In this document: positions 34,401 through 44,246 of the stretch, one piece after another
Layout: every line of letters starts with the position of its first letter
Position numbering within the stretch: the stretch's first letter is position 1
Source: Chytridium lagenaria
Taxonomy: Eukaryota > Chytridiomycota > Chytridiomycetes > Chytridiales > Chytridiaceae
Assembly: GCA_025449115.1 (NCBI GenBank)
Contig: JAHLKC010000034.1
Span: 186,001-250,000 of the forward strand
Direction of reading: 5' to 3'
DNA: 64,000 nucleotides
Program-made: the position numbers and the translations under genes
The notes under the pieces: model-generated
The model's database searches: none
What the model saw: the letters and a program-made list of their open reading frames with translations, nothing else
What the model was told of the DNA's origin: nothing

Positions 34401-36404
34401 GTACAGATTTTTACGTTGCCGGAGCTTGCAAAGGAGGCGGGTATAGAGCCCATGCAACAATGCATGCAGGAATTATTGAAGAGATTGTTGGATCCCAATT
34501 TTGCAGTCGATTGAGCAAGGACCGCAGCTTGCTCGGGCGGCTGAACGTGTTGATGGTTAGGATTTTGGAGAATTGTGACAGGAATAAATCGTTCAGGTAA
34601 GGATGACTCGTGCTTTATTACATATTAATGTGTCGGATTAGTATTCTTTTGAATCTTCTCCAGCAATCGACGATGGAGACGATTAAGGCAAGTGCAAGAG
34701 ACGCGCCGAACCACGCAAAGTACACAGAGCTTGTCATGAAGTGCATATGGAAAATGACCAAGGTCATTCCGCAACTCCTGTCTCAAAAATTCTTTGGACG
34801 CAGGAAAACTTCTCCTTGCCATTCACGAGTTTCTTGAAGTCGCACCCCCCAGCGACTGGAAGAGGCGTGCTTCCGAGAAGACCATACCTCAGGCCGACAT
34901 GCCCCTCAGGGACAGTCAAGACAATTCTGCATGAGATTGTAAACGGTGTATGGAGAAAGCGCTTTAGAGTATGCGGAACTTATTCCTGATCAAAACCGGA
35001 GTCATGCTATGACCTATCTTCGGCAGATTGTTGACCAAGCAAGGAAGAAGGCTTCCTCCGGAAAATACCACTGCCGTCCCGTCTCGTGACACATCATCTC
35101 GATCATCACCCATAGAGCCCCAACCCGCGCGCTCTACAGCCAATCTCTCCTCCCATACCACATCCTATTCTAACGGGTTTTCAGCCACCACCACCCGCTC
35201 CGATGACGCCTGCTTACCTCCTTCCCAAATCAACCCCCGCCCGACCTCCCCGCCCTTATCCGAAGACGACGCGAACCGTCGCCTGACTCTCATCTTCCAC
35301 AAACTTTCACAAAAGGACCACACAAAACAAGGCATTGCCGACCTTCATGTGTTTCGCCGAAATCACCCTGAAGCGGAACGGCTTGTTAAGGTGCACTATG
35401 AAAAGACCACACCGTACTTCAAGGGGTATATTACAAGGTCTTTGTTAGGACTTGATGCGGCCGCCGCTGAGCAGACAACGCATATGCCTTTGGATCATTG
35501 AAGACTATGGCGAGGCCGTGGACGGGGTTGGCTAGGAATGGAGGTGCGAATGGGGGGTGTGGGAGGGGGTTCTGCTGAGGCGGAGGCGGGGGATTCGCCT
35601 CCAAATGGGTATTCTGTGGGCAGAGTTGCCGCAGCTGGAAGGTCTCCTGATGGTACAACAATCATTCTTCATATTCCTTTGTTTCTTTCTTCCCTTGACT
35701 AATTTTTTCTGGTTTATAGTGAATTCAGTTGACGTGTATCAGCAAAGCCTTCTTAAATACAGAATGATGCTCTCTAAGACTGGTTGAAGACGACACTGAA
35801 AATAATTACAGTGGTCTCACTTCTACACCCTCTTCGGCATCAAGACCAACCACCCAATCCAGCCTCGACTCTCTTGCCTGGCGTGGATCTTCAAGTACCA
35901 GGAGCCCCCGCAGCAATACAAGACTCCACCTCCACTTTTGACCAATCGCGATACCTTTCATCGAATGGACTTGGGGGCGTCGGCTTCGGCGTCTTCCGTT
36001 GCGTCGCTATTGGCCTCGTCGAGGACGTACGGGCGCGGGGGAGCAGCGGAGGGTGGGTTTGGGCTTGGGCGAACTGGTGGGGAGGCGTTGGAGAGTGGGT
36101 CGGGGTTTTCATTGGGGAGATTTAGGGCGGGAAGTGGGGATGGGACTGATGGGTTGCCTGGGGCTGTTAAAGCGAAACGGTGAGTTATATTTTGCGTTTG
36201 CTTTTCCATCCGTTTTTTAACATAAGTTGTCTTTGGCGTGCAGGCGTCGAGCTATAAGCCAGTATCAACAGAATCTCTGTCGCTTGCGCAGCTGAAGGAA
36301 ACGGGTGCGGAGGAGCAAAATTCAGGTCTGTATAGGAGTGCAATTCTTCAACCCGCATTTTATTCTGGTCCTATTCTGACTCCATTTTTTCTGTAACAGA
36401 GTGA
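28479..36404 (+). CDS. XMAP215/ch-TOG microtubule polymerase with five TOG domains
   Basis: Adds tubulin to microtubule plus ends and acts at spindle poles and basal bodies. The gene has some two dozen short introns and encodes about 2000 residues. In order: TOG1 (from WKARQGGYEEL, 28612), TOG2 (from KWKERKEIL, about 29740), TOG3 (NWKVRLA, about 30883), TOG4 (GDAQWKVRKEGLEDLAKFW, about 31926), TOG5 (RGLTKWTFDAPR, about 32893; then CRVYPASKLF near 33412), a TOG6-like repeat (IIVTQITAGDAYQSIDALKNLE, about 34180), a C-terminal helical segment (IFHKLSQKDHTKQGI, about 35290) and a TACC-type binding helix (VDVYQQSLLKYRMML, about 35730). Dikarya relatives (Stu2, Alp14) have two TOGs; five is the animal-type layout. 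Frame breaks are dense between 32040 and 33200 and isolated elsewhere (about 30495, a G run). Stop TGA at 36402. Confidence 0.93.
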
Positions 36405-36746
36405 ATTGAATTCGGACACGTACTAGTCGCCTTTTCTTCGCAGTCCTCCTTTATATTGTTTTTTCGTGGTATATATATGTTTCGTTCTTCTTTTCATACA
36501 TTACAATCAATCTCTTTTTCACAGAGAGGCTCGGACCGCAATGTCTGCGGAGTTTTCTGTATTTATTATTAAAGATTGAAGGGAACTCTTTTTTTGAGTC
36601 AACAGTGTTTCTGTTTTATTGCAGTTCAATGAATGTTGACATGATTGTATGAAGAAATGTACATGTCTCTTCTTTGAGCATCCCCAAAAAGATAGTGGAG
36701 GCAGGTAATAATTTAAATGCCTTTTGACTTTGCGTAGGCAGGATAC
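36405..36746. other. Convergent 3' region
   Basis: 3' ends of ch-TOG (plus) and the I9-type inhibitor (minus). A final small exon of the inhibitor could lie near 36600. Otherwise nothing seen. Confidence 0.4.
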
Positions 36747-37191
36747 CTCGCCGTCAGCCTCGATGAGCTCATGTGCTCGTTGGTTTGAAGAGTGGCTGGA
36801 GAATGTGCATTTTAGCATGTATGCCCTCAACAAGACGAATGAAAGCGAGTGTTGTGAAATGCTTACTGAAGACGTTGTCAGGGAGAGTAGCAGAGAACCC
36901 GAGGATGGACGACTCGTAACGGTGACCAATGGCTCCACCTGAAGAAATGAGGGGTCAGCCTTCAGTCCATGACTAATGCTCGTCCGAACATCAACGTATA
37001 ATATAAGCATGCTGTATGCACAAAGACATCGGCAAGCTTAAAAGTACAAAAGCTTACCGTTTGACTCCACCTGGTGGATAGCCTCCTCAATCCTTTCCTT
37101 GGCGGTGCCAGCCTTGAACATGACAATAACCTTGCTGCTGCGAAACAACGTCAGGATATGACAACCATAAGGCATATGTTTACTCACTCAT
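36747..37191 (-). CDS. Small cytosolic protease inhibitor I9-type (PBI2-like)
   Basis: A protein of about 75 residues in at least three exons. ATG at 37191 begins a tiny first exon (8 nt); exon 2 reads SKVIVMFKAGTAKERIEEAIHQVESNG; exon 3 reads GAIGHRYESSILGFSATLPDNVF; the last exon ends LIEADGEV. This matches the inhibitor I9 / subtilisin-propeptide fold: first strand VIVMFK, conserved GFSATLPD, final IEADG. Yeast PBI2 inhibits vacuolar proteinase B and helps vacuole fusion; the same role is likely but inferred. One missing base before ELIEADG breaks the frame (near 36770). The exact C-terminus is uncertain, since a further intron after GEV is possible. Confidence 0.75.
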
Positions 37192-37326
37192 GATGGATTT
37201 AGAATGAAGGGTGTTGAAGAGACGAGAGAGGGATGAGGTCTGGATGGTTAATGGGTTTTGGGAGAGATTCAGGTGTGTGGCACAATAGGGTTAGTTCAAG
37301 ATTTATATGACTATAATGTTGACGAT
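37192..37326. other. Short spacer before the retrotransposon
   Basis: No gene. The boundary with the retroelement has not been defined. Confidence 0.3.
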
Positions 37327-38822
37327 TCAGCTATGGGAAATAAGCGTGACTTTCAGTGGGTTGTATGACCAACACCAATGCTTAGAGAAATGAATAAAGG
37401 GAATGCTAGTCAGTGAAGTCCCAATGCTTATCAGAGGGTTTGTGTTTATTGAGGGACAAAGTAGAGGGGTACTAAAGAAAAAGAAGGCCGGTAGGTCGGT
37501 GCGCCACTTGAGGAGAGCGCGTTGCCAAGTGACTTCAGCGATGCGGGCGTTGGGGGTGACGGCTTTGGCTAATTGGGAGTAACGTGCCGCGGTAGCAGGA
37601 GAACGCCAATGGCCTGCAGCCATTGCCGCTGGGATACCATCAGACGTGACGACCCGGAGATAGCAGAAGCGGACGCGGAGGCCGTGTAGAGTCTCGTTAA
37701 TGTAGCAACGTTGCTCACGTTAAAGCAGTTGCAAAGCGTTGCTGCATAACGGGGTACGAAATTGAAGAGTGTGGGTCATAGAGAACCGGGGTTATGGAAG
37801 GAAAGACATAACGGCCATCAAGGATGGGGAAACCATAAGACGGGATTCTATAGCATATTCACGTAAAGCGTTAATAATGCAAGTAGCAGGGGTGGAGGCG
37901 GGGCGAATGATAATTCGTTCGACCATGCCGGCTTTGATAGTTTTGCCGGTGTACAAGGAGATGTGAATTCCATTGCCATCAGGAAGCCAGTAATAGCGTT
38001 GGGGTCGAGGCGATCAATATCTGAGCCGCGGTAACCAGCCTCGGAAGTGAGGAGGCAGAAGGCAATGTTTTGCAAAGCGACGAGACGTGTGTAACGAAAA
38101 GAGCCGGGAGCAGCGCGAGTCTGGCGAGCCTGATGAGCAATGGTTGACCAATGTGAAAGTGCGACTGTGAGTTTTTCGGGAAAAACAGGAGTTGCTTGTA
38201 CAGGGGTAAGGAGTGATGATTGACCCTCCCGCTGGAGGAAATCCAGATACGATTTAACCATGGTGGAATCAGCAGGGTTGCCGGAACGGGTGAGTGGGAC
38301 CAAGGGTCTGACCAGCCAGCCGCCTGGAGGCCCGTTTTAAGTAAACTGATGTGGTTTTGTATGGAGGTGGGAGCAGCGCGAATGGGACAGAGTAATTTGG
38401 CGTGGGACTCAGAAAGTCTGTGGGGGCAACGTGTTGGCGACAAGCAAGAGGAAGGAAGGCAACGAATAAAAGTACGCTTTTGGGCGAAGCAATACCCTTG
38501 TGAGGACAATCTATGTGGTGATACTGGGTATTGGCGGAGACGTCCTTCGAAATCAGGTAATCAACCACCAAGGAGGGATCGGCGGTAGTGAGGTCCACTG
38601 GTGGAATGAGGGAGGCGAGGAATGTAGAAAGGCAGAAACAGCCTTATCTTTAAGAAGGACTTTTGGAAGTAGGGCAAGGGAAGAGGCAAAGGCTTCGCGT
38701 CGGGAAGTTAAATAATCGTGGTTAATTGACGGAGGGAATGACGCGACGGGAGTGACACTTGCGCACCACATTGGGAGCAAAACAAGTACGTTGGTTGCAT
38801 GGACGAGGCACAGCGGTGGCAT
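37327..38822 (-). CDS. Tyrosine recombinase of the DIRS-like element, broken
   Basis: Integrates the circular DNA copy by site-specific recombination. Catalytic residues visible: Arg in YRGSDIDRLDP (about 38015-37985), box HGLR (about 37685), GHWRS (about 37615) and the nucleophile Tyr in ATAARYSQLA (about 37590). All four RHRY positions can be placed. A TAA stop lies about 15 codons before HGLR, and frame changes occur near 38550 and 38290. The N-terminal core-binding part is in 38822-38300. Confidence 0.78.
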
Positions 38823-38942
38823 GTGCGGAGAGGTGTGGAGGTCTAGAGGGGTAAATAAAATGGTGGTTAGGAAGGGTAAGGAAAGTTATGGAAGCGTAGA
38901 GGAATACGGAGAGCGCGAGAATGAATGTATTAAGAAGTTCAA

Positions 38943-41181
38943 TTAAGCAACAACATGGAAAACAATAAAATCATAAGGTAATGGGAGGGTAGTGAGGGTC
39001 CGTGCGATGCGGCAGTAACCGCGGAGCATTAGTTCACCCTTAGAACCTAACAGCCAGGAGGCTGTAGCGGCGGCAGCTAAAGGAGGGTACCAGGATTCAA
39101 AAAGTTTGGGAACAACAATGGTAAATGTCAGATGGAGGGATAAGAGATGATGAATAGTAGGTGTGAGCATACAAAAAGGTGGGAATACGTAAAGGTGTTC
39201 AGGCGGGAGGTCGGGGTTAGGGTGCCAAGCCAAAAAATTGGTACCGGCGGCACCGGGACACAGGTAGCGAGAAAGAAAGCGGTCAACTTTGCGAGAAACG
39301 GAGGTAGCCATGGCATCCATGGTGAAAGGTCCGTGGCGATCGTGTATGCGTTGGAAGGCAGCCGGGAGGAGAGCAAAGTCAGCAGAAGAGTCTTCACGTG
39401 AAATGGCATCGGCTTCAGTATTCTGGGTGCCAGTATGTGATGGAACTGAGCTCGGATGCCTAAGGATTGGCATAAGGTAAAAATACGGCGGATTTGGAGG
39501 TTGATGGGTTTGAGCGAGAAGATCCCTTAACGAGGCCTTATAGAGACCTTCATTATCAACGCCAATATTCAACCAATCGCGAGAGGTAGGAGACAGCAAA
39601 GCGCGATTGAATTGAGGTGAGACGTAAATGTCCACAAAACAACGGTGAAGGTGTGGGGTGAAGGCGAGAAGGGAATTGTAGCATGCGACAGCTTCACGGA
39701 GGTTAATTGATGCACCCGCGGCGGCCAGGAGGTTTGTATCAAGATCGCCACCAGCCTGGAGGTCATGAGGGGAAGGCAGAAAAGTAGGTATGGCCGAAGA
39801 CGTGGATGAGGTGGCGAGAGGAGCCGACTGGAAAAGGTGTCCACCCCAACGGGTGTGCTGGCGTCAGTGCGGATCGTCAAGATACGGTGGGCAGATGTAG
39901 CCCAAAGGTAGGTGAATTGCGACGGATGATGGAGGCCCATAAAGTTATTTCGTCTAAGATAGCCGGTGTGAGATGGAGCAGGAAACGAGGGGTTTTATGG
40001 AGGAGAAGCTGACGGCGTGCTGTGGAAATGGCAAGATACAGATTGCGGGTGAAGGAGAGGCCGCCAGGTGTGATGTGGACAGGTGAGCACATTTACCGGC
40101 AAAACGCTCTAAAACGGACAAATGTACCATAGGCCGCGAGAGAATTGTATCAACAAGGTCAAGGAAAACGGTTTGTTTATCGGCGGGAACGGAGAAAGTG
40201 CGTTCGTAGAGGTTGACATTTAAACCAAGGAAACGAAAGAGAGGGTTTGCGGTAAAAATGGATTCTTGATGGAGATAAAGTAACCAGTGAGGATACAGAG
40301 AAGACACCAAGCAGTAACGGCATCCGCGGAAGCACATGAGGGGAGCAGGTGGCGGTAGTGCGAGGTGCGAGGGCGGCGTCATCAATCCATATGACGACCG
40401 GAATGTTCCAAGCGCGGATAAACCGCGTCAAGGCCGTAGCAAGGGTTTGGGTAATGTACGGAGAGGGAGACCATCCAAATACTAAAACCGTGGCGACGAG
40501 GTAGTATGGACACCATCTAAAACTGTGATGGTGCCAAAGTATTTGTAACTAGATGGGTGGAGAGGTATGTTGTTGAAACAACTAGCAATGTCGATGACGG
40601 CAGCACAATGAGAATCCCAATATGTTACGAAAGAAGGCCTTCCATGGAGAACTTGGGGGTTGCATCCAACAATTGAGAAGTGTGCAATCATCACATTTCC
40701 GTGGTTTTGTGGGTTCAATCAGAATGGGGGAAACCATATGGAGCGCCGAGGGGAAGCCGGCGGAAACAGGGCCCAGAATGCGACGAGCCCCAGATGCGAG
40801 ATCTTTCCGTGTCGAAGCTTCAACAAAGGCTGTGAAGTCAGAAGGAACAGGATAGGAAGGAGCGAGGCCGCGAGGAGGAGTATTGCTAGAGTAATTGATA
40901 CCGCGGTGGGAACCCGTGAAAGGTATCATGAAGTCTTCCACACGAACTCCTTCCGTAACCCATTTGGATATAATTGCGGCCTCGGCCGGAGGAGAATATG
41001 CCAAGACTTCGGTCCACATTGAAAGAGTGGAAGCGTTAACGCAACCCGCAACAAAATGATCCGGGTCAGGGAAAGGTATTTGGGAAGGTGTTAGGTGGTG
41101 TGAGCCGTTCAGAACGTCATGGAGGAGGGACGTTAAGGTGGAGCGGGAGGTGGGTGCGTTTTCGCACCGGAGAGGAAACAC
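38943..41181 (-). CDS. Reverse transcriptase / RNase H polyprotein of the DIRS-like element, broken
   Basis: Fingers-palm region: KPRKCDDCTLLN, then AVIDIASCFNNIPLHPSSYKYFGT (first catalytic Asp), and IWIDDAAL as the YxDD-equivalent second catalytic motif (about 40390). RNase H: IRTDASTPVGVDTF (about 39870), GVDNEGLYKAS, and a terminal NTEADAISRED. After RNase H a segment (GPFTMDAMATS ... YVFPPF type) matches the region seen after RNase H in other DIRS elements. Frame breaks lie near 40600, 40430, 39950 and 39600. Confidence 0.8.
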
Positions 41182-41301
41182 CAGCTGGATGGAGTGGGAA
41201 GCTGGTTGTTGAATAAATGGTAGGGTAAATAAACGGATAGTTGGAGGACATCATTTATTGACTAAGATGTAAAGAACAAAAAATCGGTTGAAGGAAAAGA
41301 A

Positions 41302-43038
41302 TTAAGTAGGGCATTTATTACGCACACAAAGGTCACTGGTAGGGCTTGCTTTTTGGCAAGGTTGGGAGCAGGTATGGCCGAAGTGGCCTTTGCCGTGGCA
41401 GTGGCCGCAAGTGTGTTCCTTACGAGGTTTACGAGTGGAGCCGGAGGAGGTCGGAGTAGAAGCAGAAATGAGGGGACGATCATAAGGTCGTGGGTTGGTG
41501 GTGTGGGGAGTAGGATGATCGGAACGACGCTGCGTCTTGAGGTGGGCTGTCATACGCACGGTCTCGCCAAGACGACGTTGAACGGCGGCGACTTTGGTAG
41601 TAATAAGGCTGGCATTGGTACTCGGCATGTACCAACCCAAAACGTCAAGAAGAGCAATGACTTCCAACTTGAAAGGAAGGAAGGAATCGTCAGGAAGACG
41701 GAAATAGTTGCCGGAACTAAGAGTTTCCCAGGCATCGATCTGGGCCGGCGAGAGACAACGGCATTCAACACCAATCTGGCGGATTTGGTTGAGGTGGTGG
41801 AACAAGGCTTCGCGACTGGAAGACCAAGCGGGGGAGCCAAGGTCGTGGCGGGTAAACATAGTAGCTTCGTTGCGGAAGAATCGCCAGGCGGAGACATAAA
41901 TGGAGATGTCCTATGGAAAGGACAAAAGAGAAAGGAGGGGAAAAATTAGGAAAGTGTATGAAAAAAAGGAGGATAGCAATCCAATGGTCGAGGACGGTAG
42001 TCCACAAGAGGAGGGACGACGGTTGTCGAGGGTTTTTTGGAAGACGGTCGTCCTCAGAAGGGTGGAAGGTGGGAGGACGGTTGTCCGAAAAGGAAAAGGG
42101 GAGGACGGCAGTCCAATGGGTAGGCAGCTGCCCACGTGTGGTCAATTATGGACAAAAGAATATTGCAACCAAGGAAACAGCGGATGAACGAAAAGAGTGC
42201 AACGGAAAAGAGGGTTTGCTACCGTCATCCCGTGGAATGGTGGAAAAGCGTGCCCTGGGTTCAAAGACCCATTGGAAGAAAGAGTTTGAAAGAAAAGAAG
42301 ATAAAACGACAGGACTTACAGGAAGAAGAGGGTCGTCAAGCCTGTCAGCATCGACAAGAAACTGACCGAGATCCAAGGCAGTTGAAGGGCGGGATGCAAA
42401 GGAGGTCGGGTGGTACCGGTGCGTAAAGCGACAGTAAGTTGTGCCGCAGTCAGTCGATGCTGATTTTCAAGGAAGTCAATTCGGGCTTGAAGCTGGCGAC
42501 GGACTTCTTCTCGCCATTATCGCCAGGGCCAGCGTGAAGAACAATGGCGTTCGCAGGGTTAGCGATATGGGGATTGGCGTTTCCAACGTTGTCAAGGTTA
42601 GCAGCATTGGCATCTCCATTGCATTGCCATTATCAATGTTGTTAACGTTATTAGCGGCATTTCCGCCATCACCGTGGGCACCATTACCCTGACCACCATC
42701 GTTCTGCGCATGTGGACCACCGAAGGCGACCAACAGCGTGTTAGGGTCCATAGCAGGACGGGGGTCGATAGCGGAAAGGTAAGCCATAACATTAGGCAAC
42801 AAGGTTAAGAGAGAGTTCGGGAGGGGGGTACCATTCCCAAAGCCAACGCGACGGTGCGGAGATTGCGGTATTGAAAAGCACTCATAAGAGTGCCGTCGTA
42901 AGTGGTGGTGTTAGGGTCGAGGGGGGTAGGGCAGCAGCCATTTGAGGAGCAAGCGAGCGAAGAGTCCGAAAGAAACGATGAACTGAGGACTGCACCAAGG
43001 ATGCAGTTGTGATGAAGGAAAATGGGCAATCTGCCCAT
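41302..43038 (-). CDS. Gag-like protein with CCHC zinc knuckle, probable intron
   Basis: The last exon has a zinc knuckle CGHCHGKGHFGHTC (CX2CX4HX4C, about 41400-41360). Upstream, a coiled-coil-like RQLQARIDFLENQHRL is at about 42500-42440, and an Asn/Gly-rich stretch precedes it. Between the open frame ending LVDADRLDDPLLP and the frame starting DISIYVSAWRFF lies a GTAAGT...TAG stretch, 42319-41911, which behaves like a 409-bp intron joining the two in phase. Frame changes near 42800 and 42600 affect the N-terminal part. Confidence 0.68.
41911..42319 (-). other. Probable intron in the gag gene carrying a degenerate 17-20 bp repeat
   Basis: Donor GTAAGT and acceptor ATAG bracket about 409 bp. 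On the plus strand it contains five loosely related units of the form GAGGACGGYAGTCC between 41985 and 42115. Confidence 0.5.
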
Positions 43039-43053
43039 ATTCCCATCTCCGCC

Positions 43054-43108
43054 GACTTCAATGCTTCACAGTGTCCGAACTAGTCCGGACATGTGTAACA
43101 TTGAAGTC
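43054..43108. repeat. Palindrome with about 24-bp arms
   Basis: The left arm starts GACTTCAATGCTTCACAG and the right arm ends GTGTAACATTGAAGTC; arms pair over about 24 bp with a few mismatches around a 5-8 bp loop (AACTAGT). It lies just upstream of the gag gene and could be an element end, a replication or termination hairpin, or a small inverted-repeat element. Confidence 0.75.
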
Positions 43109-43348
43109 AGCCTGAAATCTTCAGTCATATATTCAGATAATATCTCCAATAAAAAGAAGGAATTCTTCAAGTCCAATTTTTGCTTTCTCATATATTCTTT
43201 ACATACATCAACAATATTATACATGAACTGGAAAAGGGTATGGAAAAAAGGGGGGAAATTACATACTAAAATACAACACTACAGGTGTGAAAACGATTGA
43301 AATAGAGGGGGGGTGGGTAAAAGAGTCGACATGGAAACGGACGACAAA

Positions 43349-43590
43349 CGTCTGAGCGATCACACGTCTATTCTAAAAATATGCACACCGGTCCCCCCAA
43401 AAAAACACGCAACGTTCATCATAAAAAAACGTTAACGAAAGGGGATCAATGTTTGTTGCCTCCCCCCAAAAAAACGTCGGAACGATCATACATCTATTTA
43501 AAAACTCCACTCATAAACAACAATGTCCAAAAAAAAAGGAAACGTTCATCATAAAAAACACATAGAAGCAAAAAGGATCGATGTTGTTTT
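43349..43590. repeat. Two-copy direct repeat, about 120 bp
   Basis: ACGTCTGAGCGATCACACGTC ... AACGTTCATCATAAAAAA ... GGGGATCAATGTTTGTT recurs as ACGTCGGAACGATCATACATC ... AACGTTCATCATAAAAAA ... AGGATCGATGTTGTT. The repeat is diverged but in the same order. Confidence 0.6.
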
Positions 43591-44246
43591 GTTAAAGGCA
43601 TAAGACAGGGAGAAGGAGTAAACGACGGATAAAAAGATTGAGAAATCGGGCAAAAAACCACACACAAAAAAATAGAAAAAAAAATCCAATGAGGGAAACA
43701 AATAATTCGGAAACCCACAAAAAATACAACACTAAAAAAAAACAAACACTAAAACTATAACGACACCCCCATCCTCCCGAAACAAACAATTACCCAAGAG
43801 AGATGGTGGGGGATAAAACATTGACAAAACATATGGGTTACAACACATCCAAGAAAAAAACTAACGACAACGATACATACATACAGGTAGGCCAATCACA
43901 GAAAAAAATCGGGGAGAGAGCGCGGGAAGCGGGAGACAAAGCCATAAACCAAACACCCATCAAACAGAAATGGAACGATATAACAGAGAAAAACACCAAC
44001 AATCATGTCGCATCTCCCTCCCGCTTCTCATCCTCATGACCCCCAAAAGTCTATCAATCGAGAACCCTCCACGCTTCTCCTTCCCCACCAACCCCCCTTT
44101 ATCCAACAAGTCGCAGCCGCGCTCAAAGCATTCAACGCATCCCCACCTCTCGGCGCAACCGGGGAATGCGCTGAAGAAGGGGCGTCACAAGGTGTTCACC
44201 TAAATGCAGGGATGGCGGTTGCGGTGGCGGTGGTGGGGTTGGTCTT

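Larger units (their letters stand above)
37327..43038 (-). mobile_element. DIRS-like tyrosine-recombinase retrotransposon, degenerate
   Basis: The minus-strand order is gag with zinc knuckle (43038-41302), reverse transcriptase and RNase H (41181-38943), then tyrosine recombinase (38822-37327). A tyrosine recombinase instead of a DDE integrase defines the DIRS order. Element ends were not found: no clear split direct repeats or long inverted terminal repeats were recognised, so the limits are those of the coding parts. Frame breaks and in-frame stops make it look inactive. Upstream of gag lies a palindrome (43054-43108) that may belong to the element. Confidence 0.85.
43039..44246. other. Intergenic, A-rich, with palindrome and direct repeat
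   Basis: A palindrome at 43054-43108 and a two-copy direct repeat at 43349-43590 are the only structures seen. Open frames reflect A-rich composition. No supported gene. Confidence 0.5.
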
